From Nitritalea halalkaliphila LW7 (GTDB lineage: Bacteria; Bacteroidota; Bacteroidia; Cytophagales; Cyclobacteriaceae): a stretch of DNA of 40,422 nt. The translations under genes and the position numbers were made by a program. The notes beneath the pieces are model-generated. The model made no database searches. It was given only the letters and a program-made list of their open reading frames with translations, and was not told the origin of the DNA. Below, in pieces: positions 1-10,678 of this stretch. Each line of letters opens with the position of its first letter. Position 1 is the first letter of the stretch. The stretch lies in NCBI RefSeq assembly GCF_000265075.1, contig NZ_AJYA01000067.1:1-40422 (forward strand), given 5' to 3'.

Positions 1-45
1 TGAGGGAAGTTTCCTGCACAAATTTGACCCCCCTCGATGGGGGTG

Positions 46-77
46 AAAATTTGCCCTATGAAGAAGTGAGTGGGCCC
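46..77. repeat. Left arm of an imperfect inverted repeat around the AT-rich island
   Basis: These 32 bases match the reverse complement of 1813-1844 at 25 positions. The shared blocks are AAAATTTGC and GAAGTG(A/G)GTGGGCCC, with the same spacing between them in both arms. The two arms bracket the AT-rich lipoprotein region. They could be the ends of an old mobile element or two copies of an intergenic repeat. No transposase is visible between them. Confidence 0.5.
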
Positions 78-202
78 AATCAAACCGATGGACCCAACAC
101 TTCTAATCATACGACTTCGGTGCAAAGGTCACCTTCGGTCGTTTCCTGCTGATGGTAAATATCGTATAAAATGAAGCGATTAAGCAATATCAAAAATAAT
201 AA

Positions 203-451
203 AGTCCGAATAATAGGGGGCTAGACCAGGAAGGCAAAAGAAACTACCCACCTATAGCTTCAAAACAATGGATTGGTAAGAAGGTGGATTGGGATGACAA
301 GCAAATGCTCCAGTTGGATCTGAATACATTTGGTAAGTTCAAAAAAATAAATATTGGAGCTCTCTCTGGTGTAATGAAGTGCAATTCAAACAGAGAGTTT
401 GATTTCATGATTTTGTTTAAAAATGTTGAATCAGCATTCCTCAATAATTAA
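203..451 (+). pseudogene. Possible C-terminal gene fragment, unknown
   Basis: An open frame of about 82 codons runs from a stop at 200-202 to a TAA at 449-451 and has no convincing start codon near its beginning. The translation is non-repetitive and has a normal protein composition, for example KQWIGKKVDWDDKQ and later FDFMILFKNVES. It ends 13 bases before the lipoprotein gene that follows. It could be the tail of a gene broken by an indel or a rearrangement, or a chance open frame. I do not recognise a family. Confidence 0.25.
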
Positions 452-464
452 AAAATAATTGAAT

Positions 465-1632
465 ATGAGAAATTTCCTGCATATACTATTCTTATTTTGC
501 TTCATTTGCCTGGCATGTGAGAGTGATGTTATAGAGAATAAAGAACGAATTAAATTTAGTGTTTCCGATAGTATCAGAAGTTTTAAAATTCCTGATGATT
601 ATGACGGTTACAGCTCAAAAATTCAGTTTATCACGAATTTTAATGGAAGTGATGTATTAGTGTTTTTAAACTTATAATGGAAATAGTTTACTACTTTATG
701 AATTTGAAACTGGAGAGCATATCGAAACAATTAGATTTAACGCAGAGGGCCCTGATGCATTTCCTTACATTTTAAATTTCAATGTAATAAGTCCAGACTC
801 AATATTATTAGTGAATTTTGAGCAGTTTGCTTTTTTCAATAAAGATAGTGAACTTATTAATCAATATAAAATTTCTGATTTTAACAGTGATTTCAATGAA
901 CGAATTGTCTTGTTTAACGACTTTTCTTATAATTTTGAAATCCCTGTAATTGATAATTTACTAAAAGCAGGTGGATCTCCCAATGACTTCATGTTCACAG
1001 ATGGGAATTTAGAAAGTTATGAAAACATTGGCTTAAATTTAGATCTAGATTTATTGAAACATGAACTCTTTGTCCAAAGTCAGCGCTATCCTTCCGACTA
1101 TTTTAAGGATGGTTTTATGAACCCATTGTATTCTAGAGTGGTAAATCATTTAAATGAATTTGTTTTCTCATTTAATGACGACTACATCTATCAACTAAAA
1201 AATAAAACACTAGTTAAGCACAAGGCTAAAGCTAATTTATTCGGTAAAGAATCCGAAAGAAGGAGGAAAGAGGTGTTCATCGAGCAAGAAGATTATGTAA
1301 AATTTATTTTTGCTAATGATAGATATGGAAGTCTTTTCTTTGATTCTACTAATAAATTATACTACAGATTTGCATATAGAGCCTTGCAAAATCCTTTCAG
1401 TCAGGCTGAGTTAATGGACAACTTCTCATTTCCAAAAAATCAGAGTATAATCATCCTTGATGAATTTTTCAATGTAATCAATGAGATTCATTTGGAAGAG
1501 GATTTATATGTTTTAGAAAATTCTTTTGTTGGGCCTGATGGTTTATATATTTCAATTAACAACCCCAACAACCCTGACTTTAATGAAGACTTTAATTCTT
1601 TTGTTAGAATTCAAATAGAGAAACCTGAATAA
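465..1632 (+). CDS. DUF4221-like outer lipoprotein (beta-propeller type), frameshifted
   Basis: The predicted protein has about 390 residues. It begins with a lipoprotein signal (hydrophobic FLHILFLFCFICLAC, with Cys at the lipobox), so it should be lipidated and exported. The body alternates short strands and aromatic residues, and has a segment 'FETGEHIETIRFNAEGPDAF' that resembles the repeat of Bacteroidota DUF4221 / 6-bladed propeller lipoproteins. Function is unknown. The frame breaks at about 672-676 (AACTTATAATGG), where dropping one T joins the N-terminal 70 residues to the rest; the remainder starts well before the internal ATG at 811. ATG 465 is chosen over the upstream TTG. Base composition is much more AT-rich than the rest of the window, which suggests recent acquisition. 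Confidence 0.6.
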
Positions 1633-1920
1633 TAACACTTTATTTAATTACTTCTTAAATTTAAGTTGAAGCAACTCCTCTTATTTTCCTATCTTTCCTT
1701 CAATATCACTTTATACCTTCATGCTGTACCACAGTAACTTTAATTATGAAATTCCACAAGTTACTTTTCGTATGCAGTCTTTTAAATTAAAGGGTGGGCA
1801 CATCATAGGATAGGGCCCACCCACTTCACTATGAAGCAAATTTTAGCCTCAGTTAAGCGTGTGCTAGGTGTTCTGGATACTCACCACTCCTTATTGTCGA
1901 TGTAACTTAATATAAAACCA
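1633..1920. other. AT-rich intergenic stretch, no gene seen
   Basis: About 290 bases follow the lipoprotein gene. There is no credible coding frame on either strand. The only structure I see is the right arm of the inverted repeat at 1813-1844. The composition stays AT-rich until the terminator at 1921. Confidence 0.5.
1813..1844. repeat. Right arm of the imperfect inverted repeat
   Basis: This is the counterpart of 46-77 in inverted orientation, 25 of 32 positions identical with no gap. It starts with GGGCCCACCCACTTC and ends with GCAAATTTT. Weaker similarity seems to continue inward for about 20 bases on both arms. Confidence 0.5.
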
Positions 1921-1964
1921 AAAAAAAAGCTGAAAGCAAGTCCTACCTGCCATCAGCCTTTTTT
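1921..1964 (-). terminator. Bidirectional intrinsic terminator
   Basis: An A8 tract precedes GCTGA (1929-1933), which pairs with TCAGC (1953-1957), with an inner GCA/TGC pairing, followed by T6 on the plus strand. On the minus strand this is a hairpin with a U run just downstream of the TPR gene, and it would also stop readthrough from the plus side. Confidence 0.7.
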
Positions 1965-1988
1965 AAAAATGCTTCTATGCTAAAACAT

Positions 1989-2714
1989 TTACGAGTTTTC
2001 TTTCAAATTTTCCTGAGCCAAGCGAAACTCCGGCTCCAGCGCTAAAGCTTCCTGAAAAGCAGCCACCGCATCGGACTTGCTGCCCTGCGCCACATACACC
2101 AGGCCCTTTAAGTTTAAGGCTGCCGCGCGTAGACTGATCTCTTGCGTCTGATTATCCCCAAGGTTAAACCCGATTTTTTCTTCTGCAGACTTCCGGTCTC
2201 TCACGATCATCGAGATAGAGTTCAAAGCTTCCTCATGCTTTTCTAACTGCAGCTGAAGCGTAGCCGTACGATACAAGGTGAAAATATCGTTACTCAGTAG
2301 ATACAAACGCTCAAACTGCGGCAGCGCACGGTCTAAAGCACCCAGCTGCTCTAAAGAATAAGCAGCCACCTCTAAAGCCACCAAATTTCGATCGTCGCGC
2401 TCTAATAGATCGAGTGCAGACACGGCCGCTGCACCGAATTGATTGTTTTCGAAATAAAGCGATACCAAAAGCTCCGCATAACGCGTGTTATTCGGGTTTC
2501 TTTCGATCAGCTCTAATAACTTCACCCGTGCTGCGGATAAATCATTATAACGTAGTGCCAACTGATAGACGCGCTGGTCTGCCTCATTTCTTCTGCGTAA
2601 TGTTTCAGAAATTTCCTGACCCTCTTGCTGCTGCGCCTGCTGCTCCTGTGCCTCTACGAGACCGACTGTACCTAGTAATAGGCATGCGATCAGGCTTACT
2701 TGTTTACAATTCAT
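1989..2714 (-). CDS. Periplasmic TPR-repeat protein
   Basis: A 241-residue protein with a cleavable signal peptide (NCKQVSLIACLLLGTVGLVEAQ) and then a Gln/Glu-rich linker. The rest is helical, with tetratricopeptide-like repeats; the clearest is the last one (LNLKGLVYVAQGSKSDAVAAF, about residues 203-223). TPR proteins usually act as docking scaffolds, and no partner can be named here. Its start overlaps the end of the CCA-adding enzyme gene by 11 bases, so it is probably co-transcribed from upstream and ended by the hairpin at 1921-1964. The frame is intact. Confidence 0.8.
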   Translation of the reverse strand: MNCKQVSLIACLLLGTVGLVEAQEQQAQQQEGQEISETLRRRNEADQRVYQLALRYNDLSAARVKLLELIERNPNNTRYAELLVSLYFENNQFGAAAVSALDLLERDDRNLVALEVAAYSLEQLGALDRALPQFERLYLLSNDIFTLYRTATLQLQLEKHEEALNSISMIVRDRKSAEEKIGFNLGDNQTQEISLRAAALNLKGLVYVAQGSKSDAVAAFQEALALEPEFRLAQENLKENS

Positions 2715-4137
2715 TTTTTTTCGTTTGTGTAATTCCTCTTAATGCGGCTAATTTCGTCAAGAAAGCGAGCGCCTCCTCTCTGTTGTTTTGAATTTCGCCC
2801 TCAAGTATAGCTTCTTTTATTTCGTTTTTCAACTCTCCGACGATTTTTGAAGGTTTTAATTGGAAAAGCTCCATAATCTCTTCCCCACTTACAGGAGGCT
2901 GGAAGTTGCGCACCTGATCCTTCTCCTCGACCTCCAGCATTTTTTGTTCCACCTTGTCGAAGTTCGCCAAGTATCGTTTTACGCGGGCATTATTTTTCGA
3001 GGTGACATCAGCACGACAGAGTGTCATCAGATCTTCGATTTCATCTCCCGCATCAAACAGCAAACGGCGTACTGCCGAGTCCGTCACCTTATCCGATACC
3101 AAAGCGATAGGGCGTAAATGTAACCGGACGAGCTTCTGCACGTACTTCATGCGCTCATCCATAGGCAACTTTAAACGCTTAAAAATGCCGGGAGTCATGC
3201 GCGCTCCCTTATCTTCATGACCATGAAAAGTCCAGCCCACCTTCTGCGAATACCGCTTGGTGGCAGGCTTGGCGATATCATGCATGATGGCCGCCCAGCG
3301 CAACCAAAGGTTGTCCGTATGCTTCGAAATATTATCCAACACCTGTAAGGTATGGTAGAAATTGTCTTTATGCGAGCGATCGCCCACAGAATCCACCCCC
3401 TGCAGCTCCACCATTTCAGGAAAAAACTCTTGAAGTAAACCACTTACGAAAAGCAGCTTAAACCCATAGGAAGGCTGCGGACACAAAATAATTTTATTCA
3501 ACTCATCGATAATCCGCTCCTGCGATATGATGGAGAGACGTCCTGCATTTCTGCAGATTCCCTCGAAGGTTTCCGGCTCGATATCGAATTGCAGCTGCGC
3601 TGCAAAGCGAATCGCACGCATCATCCGCAAAGGATCATCCGAAAAAGTGGTGTCCGGAGCCGCTGGGGTACGGATAATTTTGCGCTTCAGGTCTTTTAAC
3701 CCTTCAAAAGGATCGATTAGCTCCCCGAAACGGTCCCCATTAACACATATCGCCAGCGCATTAATCGTAAAATCACGTCGCTCTTGATCCTCTTCGAGTG
3801 TGCCATCTTCCACGATAGGTTTCCTGCTGTCCCGATGATAGGACTCCTTCCGAGCACCCACGAACTCGATATCATAGTCGGCCAGTTTCACCATAGCCGT
3901 CCCGAAATTCTTAAACACACTGAGCGGCACGTGCGCGTCGTAGCTTTTGGCTACCGCTGTGGCCAGTTCGATTCCACTGCCTACACAGACGAAATCAATA
4001 TCCTTTTTCAAGCCTCTTCCCAGCAGGTAATCGCGCACAAAACCACCCACCACGTAAGCTTCCATGCCCATACTGTCAGCGATACGTCCTACTCGGGTAA
4101 AAATTTCATGCCCCGCTAAGGCCTCCAGATGCTTCAT
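2704..4137 (-). CDS. cca: CCA tRNA nucleotidyltransferase with HD domain
   Basis: This 477-residue enzyme adds or repairs the 3' CCA end of tRNAs using CTP and ATP. The class II nucleotidyltransferase head shows the G-G-x-V-R-D motif (VVGGFVRDYLLGR, about residue 30), the metal-binding DxD (DIDF) and ERRDFTINAL. The C-terminal half carries an HD-type phosphohydrolase domain (NFYHTLQV, IMHDIAKP, FHGHEDKGA). Length and order fit the Bacteroidota 'HD domain-containing CCA' type. It overlaps the upstream gene by 4 bases and the downstream TPR gene by 11, so the three form one operon. The tRNA-Gln in this window encodes no CCA, so the enzyme is needed for its maturation. No frameshift seen. Confidence 0.95.
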   Translation of the reverse strand: MKHLEALAGHEIFTRVGRIADSMGMEAYVVGGFVRDYLLGRGLKKDIDFVCVGSGIELATAVAKSYDAHVPLSVFKNFGTAMVKLADYDIEFVGARKESYHRDSRKPIVEDGTLEEDQERRDFTINALAICVNGDRFGELIDPFEGLKDLKRKIIRTPAAPDTTFSDDPLRMMRAIRFAAQLQFDIEPETFEGICRNAGRLSIISQERIIDELNKIILCPQPSYGFKLLFVSGLLQEFFPEMVELQGVDSVGDRSHKDNFYHTLQVLDNISKHTDNLWLRWAAIMHDIAKPATKRYSQKVGWTFHGHEDKGARMTPGIFKRLKLPMDERMKYVQKLVRLHLRPIALVSDKVTDSAVRRLLFDAGDEIEDLMTLCRADVTSKNNARVKRYLANFDKVEQKMLEVEEKDQVRNFQPPVSGEEIMELFQLKPSKIVGELKNEIKEAILEGEIQNNREEALAFLTKLAALRGITQTKKNEL

Positions 4138-4628
4138 GCTTTTAAAATCTTAATACCGCCCTCTGGATCTAAGTAGAGCGCTTTATGTCCTTTCGCCTGT
4201 AGCAAAAAGGGCGCATCTACCACGAAAATTTCCGCTCCTTCTGGCACCTGCACGGGGTACTTGGCGAAAACCACCTGGCTGATCGAAAAGAGCAGGCCAT
4301 TCCATGTGGGATGCTTGATGACTGAAAAGCGAATAATCCCATCCTTCACAGGACCGGCCTGGAGCACCGAATTGACGGGGCTATGGTATACCGTAGGCTT
4401 AGAAGCGAACTGTACGATATCTAGCGAAACTTCCGAAAAAGGAGGGCAGATGCTTCGAATTTGAAATAAATCAAACAGCAGCGCGGTCCCTTCCTGCCCA
4501 TCTTCTGATGACCAGTGCGAGGCCAAAACCCACTCCATCGGCTGCCCTAAGGAATCTTTTACCCAAACGCGCCCCTTTTGGCGGATAGCCTCCAGGAGGC
4601 CTGCTGTACCTTGAATTTCTTTACTCAT
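4134..4628 (-). CDS. Conserved-looking unknown protein, first gene of the cca operon
   Basis: A 164-residue protein without a signal peptide or membrane segment. I do not recognise the family. It begins MSKEIQGTAGLLEAIRQKG and has a mixed alpha/beta pattern with a hydrophobic strand-rich middle, ending in GGIKILKA. Its stop overlaps the start of cca as ATGA (4134-4137), so the two are likely translationally coupled, and a role in RNA metabolism is possible but only inferred from position. The promoter motif lies 4 bases before the ATG, which suggests a very short or absent leader. Confidence 0.75.
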   Translation of the reverse strand: MSKEIQGTAGLLEAIRQKGRVWVKDSLGQPMEWVLASHWSSEDGQEGTALLFDLFQIRSICPPFSEVSLDIVQFASKPTVYHSPVNSVLQAGPVKDGIIRFSVIKHPTWNGLLFSISQVVFAKYPVQVPEGAEIFVVDAPFLLQAKGHKALYLDPEGGIKILKA

Positions 4629-4632
4629 TTTG

Positions 4633-4640
4633 CAAATTTA
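4633..4640 (-). promoter_or_regulatory. Bacteroidota -7 promoter motif (TAAATTTG)
   Basis: On the minus strand TAAATTTG fits the TAnnTTTG consensus of Bacteroidota housekeeping promoters. Only CAAA separates it from the ATG of the operon's first gene, so the transcript would be nearly or fully leaderless. Confidence 0.55.
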
Positions 4641-4766
4641 CTATTCTTTATGATTCAGTCCCTCATCTTGCCTTTAAAATAGCACTGATCCCCTGCGCTC
4701 GCCTCCTGTAAATGGGCGCAGCTCGCTAGCTTGCTAACAGTTTGGGGCCTGACGTGTTACACAAGT

Positions 4767-5389
4767 ATGAAAAAATGCATGTCACCCCACACCACAGGCA
4801 CGCACCGCCGCTACGCCATTTTGGCCACGATGGCGGTAAGTCTCCTTTTACTTTTGGGCTCCGCCCAAAGGACCTTTGCGCAGCGCACCTACACCTTAGA
4901 ACCGGAGAAAAGCAGCTTCCAAGTCGCCGGCACCTCTACCCTACACGACTGGTCGCTCACAGGAAAAAAAGGGAGCGGAACCTTAGAGGTGGAAGTCGAT
5001 GAAGGGAAACTGAAAAACATCGCGCCTTTTACCTTAAAGTTGGAAACCAAGTCCCTAAAAAGCGATCAGGATAAAAGCGCCATGACCGAAAAAGCACATA
5101 AAAGCTTGCGGGCAGAAGAACATGGGCATATCGCATTTGAAGCGAAAAAAGTGGAAATCCTCTCTTCCAAGCGGCTGCGCGTGAGGGCACCTGGACGATC
5201 GCAGGTGAAAAAAGTACCCAAAAGCATGAGTTTGACTACAGCTTGGACGAGAAACTCACGGTCAGCGGAACAGCAAAACTAAAGTTCTCTGACTTTAAGT
5301 TGGATCCGCCGACGGCACTACTGGGAAGCATCCGCGTGCGGGATGAAACGGAAATCAAGCTAGACCTCTCCTTCAATAAAAAAGAGTAG
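4767..5389 (+). CDS. YceI-family periplasmic lipid-binding protein, frameshifted
   Basis: About 207 residues after repair. An N-terminal signal peptide (hydrophobic core AILATMAVSLLLLLGSA) is followed by the YceI lipocalin-like barrel. Diagnostic segments are 'SSFQVAGTSTLHDWSLTG' and the C-terminal 'KLTVSGTAKLKFSDFKLDP' and 'TEIKLDLSF'. YceI proteins bind isoprenoid or other amphipathic ligands in the periplasm; the Bacteroidota forms are mostly uncharacterised. The frame breaks at about 5171, where TCCAAGCGG needs one more G; the reading frame then continues as GTWTIAGEKSTQKHEFDYS to TAG 5387-5389. ATG 4767 is preferred to the upstream TTG because it starts directly with a signal peptide. 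Confidence 0.8.
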
Positions 5390-5416
5390 AGCACGCCAAG
5401 TTGCAGAAATTTTGCC

Positions 5417-5424
5417 TACCTTTG
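5417..5424 (+). promoter_or_regulatory. -7 promoter motif (TACCTTTG) for pyrG
   Basis: TACCTTTG matches TAnnTTTG and lies 38 bases before the pyrG start codon, downstream of the YceI gene end. Confidence 0.55.
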
Positions 5425-5447
5425 AATCCCATAAGAACACCAATTAA

Positions 5448-7083
<1,636 letters not shown>

Positions 7084-7149
7084 GGCGGCTTACCCCGGCT
7101 GGGGCCTAGCTAATCAGTAGGAAATAGCCGAAAATCCGCTATTATTCCT

Positions 7150-7157
7150 TACTTTTG
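7150..7157 (+). promoter_or_regulatory. -7 promoter motif (TACTTTTG) for yidC
   Basis: TACTTTTG matches TAnnTTTG, 26 bases before the yidC ATG, in the 100-base gap after pyrG. Confidence 0.6.
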
Positions 7158-7183
7158 CATTTCAGAATACCAAGAACATATTT

Positions 7184-9001
7184 ATGGATAAGAATCAAGC
7201 GACGGGATTAATCCTTTTCGCAGCCGTTTTACTCGGCTATTCCATCTTTTTCGCTAAAACGCCTGAGCCTATCGACGTCCAAGAGGGCAAAGAAGCGACA
7301 GAAAAAGTGGAAGCAGCCCGAGAGGCGGATGTAGCCGAAGACATCTCTACTTTCCAACTTCCGGACTCCCTTCTCGATCTACAGGCCCTACAGAAATTTG
7401 GTGCTTTCGCAGCGTTAACTAAGGGAGAGGCGAATACGTACACCATTGAAAATGAATTACTCGCAGTAGAGATTTCTTCCCAAGGGGGTGAAATCAAACG
7501 GGTGCGCTTGAAGGAATTTACCACTTGGAACAAGCAGCCCCTGTACTTATTGGATGAAAATTCTTCTTCCATCTCCTACACGCTTCCGACACGTCAGGGG
7601 GATTTTGATTTGAACGAGTTTTTCTTCCAAGCCAAAAGTAGTACGGAAGAACGCGACGGGGTGACGCTCCAGGTCCTTACCTTTACTGCACAGGCCGATC
7701 AGGGCAGCATCACGCGTACCTACCGCTTGGCGCCTAACAGCTACGCCTTAGAAAAAGGTATCGCTGTGGATGGATTCCGCCAGCAGCTTATGGATGGGCC
7801 TATCGCCATCAACTGGGAAGACCGTCTGAAAAAGTTAGAAGCAGACATCGAAGAGTCGCGTAGAAAAACGAATGCGAACTGGTTTTTCGCAAGCGACAGC
7901 TACGATTATTTCGGCGTAAATTCGAATAAGTCCGAGACACTTTCGGAGCCTGTTCGCTGGGCGAGCTTCAGCCAGCGCTTCTTCACCTCCGCGATTTTAG
8001 CAGATGGAGAGCCTTTCTTGAATGGCCGCATCGCACAGGATACCCCATCAGATACCCTTTCGGTGAAAAACATGAGCTTGGCCTTAGCCTTACCTTTGGC
8101 CGAAGGCCAAAATGAACTGCGCTATTACTTCGGGCCGAACAACTATAAAATCCTAAAGACGATCGCCCCGAGCTTCGAAAAGAACGTGGACATGGGCTAC
8201 TTCTTTGTGAGCTGGGTGAATAAATACATCATCGTAAATCTTTTCCAGTTTTTAGAGCGCTATGTGAGTAACTACGGGGTAATCATTATCCTTATCGTAC
8301 TCATCATCAAGCTTTTCCTATTCCCGCTGACCTACAAATCGTACATGGGCATGGCGAAAATGCGGGTGATAAAGCCGGAGATCGACGAACTGAAAGAGAA
8401 GTACGGAGATGACCCTACGAAAATGCAGACTGAGCAGATGAAGTTATTCAGCCAGCTGGGTGTGAGCCCGATCAGTGGCTGTCTACCGCTACTGCTTCAG
8501 ATGCCTTTTCTATTTGCGATGTTCTTTTTCTTCCCGAACAGTATAGAATTGAGAGGGGAATCCTTCCTCTGGGCGCATGATTTATCTACCTACGATTCGA
8601 TTATCAACTTGCCTTTCACGATACCTTTTTACGGTTCGCATGTGAGCTTATTTACCTTATTGATGACAGTCTCGCAGATCGCGTATACGAAATTCAACAA
8701 TCAGCTTTCCACGCAGACGGGACCTTTAAAGAATTTAGGATACATCATGCCGATAGGCTTTATGTTTATCTTGAACTCGTTTCCTGCCGCTCTTTCTTTC
8801 TACTATTTCGTGTCGAATATGGTGACTTTCGGTCAGCAGGCGCTCATCAAGTTGTTTGTAGATGATGCGAAAGTGCGTCAGAAGGTAGAGGAGAACAAGA
8901 AGAAAAACGTAAACAAGAAAAAGTCAAAATTTCAGCAGCGTTTAGAGGATGCGATGCGAGCTGCCGAAGAGCAGAAGCAAGCGAACAAAAAGAAGAAATA
9001 A
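7184..9001 (+). CDS. yidC: Membrane protein insertase YidC
   Basis: A 605-residue inner-membrane insertase and chaperone, which inserts proteins alone or with SecYEG. The first transmembrane segment is at residues 5-24 (TGLILFAAVLLGYSIFF). A large periplasmic beta domain follows (about 60-360), and then the conserved five-segment core (YGVIIILIVLIIKLFLFPLT, LPLLLQMPFLFAMFFFF, and later segments). The cytoplasmic tail is Lys-rich (KKKNVNKKKSKFQQ ... NKKKK), as in many YidC proteins, and may contact ribosomes. The frame is intact, and the gene ends before a hairpin terminator. Confidence 0.97.
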   Translation: MDKNQATGLILFAAVLLGYSIFFAKTPEPIDVQEGKEATEKVEAAREADVAEDISTFQLPDSLLDLQALQKFGAFAALTKGEANTYTIENELLAVEISSQGGEIKRVRLKEFTTWNKQPLYLLDENSSSISYTLPTRQGDFDLNEFFFQAKSSTEERDGVTLQVLTFTAQADQGSITRTYRLAPNSYALEKGIAVDGFRQQLMDGPIAINWEDRLKKLEADIEESRRKTNANWFFASDSYDYFGVNSNKSETLSEPVRWASFSQRFFTSAILADGEPFLNGRIAQDTPSDTLSVKNMSLALALPLAEGQNELRYYFGPNNYKILKTIAPSFEKNVDMGYFFVSWVNKYIIVNLFQFLERYVSNYGVIIILIVLIIKLFLFPLTYKSYMGMAKMRVIKPEIDELKEKYGDDPTKMQTEQMKLFSQLGVSPISGCLPLLLQMPFLFAMFFFFPNSIELRGESFLWAHDLSTYDSIINLPFTIPFYGSHVSLFTLLMTVSQIAYTKFNNQLSTQTGPLKNLGYIMPIGFMFILNSFPAALSFYYFVSNMVTFGQQALIKLFVDDAKVRQKVEENKKKNVNKKKSKFQQRLEDAMRAAEEQKQANKKKK

Positions 9002-9026
9002 GTCTTTTTACGTGCTGCAAAAATAG

Positions 9027-9056
9027 AAAAGCGGGCCTTTGGGTTCGCTTTTTTCT
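9027..9056 (+). terminator. Intrinsic terminator after yidC
   Basis: AAAAGCG (9027-9033) pairs with CGCTTTT (9046-9052), and the U run continues to about 9054. Confidence 0.7.
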
Positions 9057-9155
9057 TGCCTCATTCGAAGACTGAAAATCAGCAGTCTGGAGCCCCGCGT
9101 AGGCGCTTTCCTTAAAGTCCCTGTGATTAGCATTTAGAAATAGCCATATAAATGG

Positions 9156-9163
9156 TATATTTG
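9156..9163 (+). promoter_or_regulatory. -7 promoter motif (TATATTTG) for the hydrolase-parAB operon
   Basis: TATATTTG matches TAnnTTTG and lies 30 bases before the ATG at 9194. It probably drives the tightly packed series from 9194 to 14054. Confidence 0.6.
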
Positions 9164-9193
9164 TCCTTGTGCTAAAAACTAATCCAAACCGCG

Positions 9194-9877
9194 ATGATAA
9201 CAATCACCTTCTTAGGTCATTCCAGCTTCCAGATGGAAGTGGGTGGCAAGCATTTGATTTTTGATCCATTCATCAGTCCAAATGAAAAAGCAGCCGCCAT
9301 CGATGTAGACAGCTTGGCAGCAGATTACATACTACTTTCACATGGCCATCAGGATCATGTGGCGGATGTGGAGCGGATTGGTAAAAGAACGCAAGCCACC
9401 CTGGTGGCGAATTTCGAGATCGCGAGCTACTATGGAGGAAAAGGGATAGAAAACTATCACCCCTTAAATCACGGCGGCAGTAAAGTGTTTGATTTTGGCC
9501 GTGTAAAGTATGTCAACGCGATTCACTCCAGTGTGCTGCCAGATGGCACCTATGGAGGAAATCCAGGAGGATTCGTCATCGAACATGAAAAGGGAGCTTT
9601 TTACTATGCTGGTGATACCGCCCTTACCTATGACATGAAATTAATCGCTGAAGAGTTTACCATTGACTTTGCACTCCTTCCGATCGGTGATAATTTTACA
9701 ATGGGGATTGATGATGCGCTGAAGGCGGCAGACTTTGTAGGCACTGATAAAATCATCGCCATGCACTTCGACACCTTCCCTTACATCGAAATTGATCTAG
9801 AAGAAGCCAAGAGGAAAGCGGCAGCAGCGAAAAAAGAATTGATTGTTTTAGAAATCGGACAGTCTATTACCTTATAA
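9194..9877 (+). CDS. UPF0173 metal-dependent hydrolase (metallo-beta-lactamase fold)
   Basis: A 227-residue cytoplasmic protein. It has the metal-binding signature H-x-H-x-D-H at residues 50-55 (SHGHQDHVAD), an early TFLGHSSF motif, a mid-protein AGDTAL motif and a late HFDTFP histidine. This order fits the UPF0173 group of metallo-beta-lactamase-fold hydrolases; the physiological substrate is unknown. The stop codon is directly followed by the ATG of parA, so the two are in one operon. The frame is intact. Confidence 0.9.
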   Translation: MITITFLGHSSFQMEVGGKHLIFDPFISPNEKAAAIDVDSLAADYILLSHGHQDHVADVERIGKRTQATLVANFEIASYYGGKGIENYHPLNHGGSKVFDFGRVKYVNAIHSSVLPDGTYGGNPGGFVIEHEKGAFYYAGDTALTYDMKLIAEEFTIDFALLPIGDNFTMGIDDALKAADFVGTDKIIAMHFDTFPYIEIDLEEAKRKAAAAKKELIVLEIGQSITL

Positions 9878-9883
9878 ATGACT

Positions 9884-10664
9884 ATGGGAAAAGTAATAGC
9901 GATAGCCAATCAAAAAGGCGGTGTGGGCAAAACCACCACAGCGATGAATTTGGCTGCGAGTTTAGCGGTCTTAGAATACAAGACCCTGGTGATCGATGCC
10001 GATCCACAGGCGAATACCACTTCCGGCTTGGGCATCGATCCTAAATCTGTAGATAAAAGTATTTACGAATGCATGGTGGACGGCGTGGAAGTAGCTCAAA
10101 TCGCTATTCCTACGGAGATCAACCATTTGACCCTGGTGCCCTCGCATATCGACTTGGTCGGTGCCGAGGTGGAAATGATTAATTTGGAGAGCCGGGAGGA
10201 AAAGATGCGCGAGGTCATCGCCCCCATAAAGGCCGATTATGACTTCATCATCATCGACTGCTCGCCCTCGCTTGGTTTGATTACCATTAATGCGCTGACG
10301 GCTGCGGACAGTGTCATTATCCCCGTGCAGTGCGAGTATTTTGCCTGGAAGGCTGGGCAAGCTCCTGAATACGATCAAGATCATCCAGACCCGCCTGAAT
10401 CCGGCGCTGGAAATCGAAGGTATTCTGCTGACGATGTACGATGTGCGCTTACGTCTATCGAACCAAGTGGTGGAAGAAGTCAAAATGCATTTTGCTGACC
10501 TGGTTTTCGAGACCATCATTCCTCGAAATGTAAAATTAAGTGAGTCCCCCAGTTTCGGCCTTCCCGCCATCGCTTTCGATGCTGACGGAAAAGGCGCTGT
10601 GGCTTACCTCAACTTAGCGAATGAAATCGCAGCGAAAAATGGAATCGCAAACTTAAATGCTTAA
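9884..10664 (+). CDS. parA: Chromosome-partitioning ATPase ParA, frameshifted
   Basis: About 260 residues after repair. ParA is a deviant Walker ATPase which, with ParB and parS, segregates the chromosome origin. It begins [19 protein letters not shown] (deviant Walker A with the signature Lys), then [15 protein letters not shown] and [12 protein letters not shown] (Walker B). The frame is lost at 10344-10354: GCCTGG needs a C and GGCTGGG needs a T, giving [15 protein letters not shown], the usual ParA sequence. The remainder runs to [16 protein letters not shown] and the TAA at about 10662. The alternative start at 9878 adds two residues. parB follows after 14 bases. Confidence 0.93.
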
Positions 10665-10678
10665 AGGATTTTAATACG

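Noticed and set aside
244..444. A small minus-strand protein-coding gene in the AT-rich island
   Set aside because: Its frame is the complement of the plus-strand open frame at 203-451, has no promoter-like motif near its start and no recognisable sequence.
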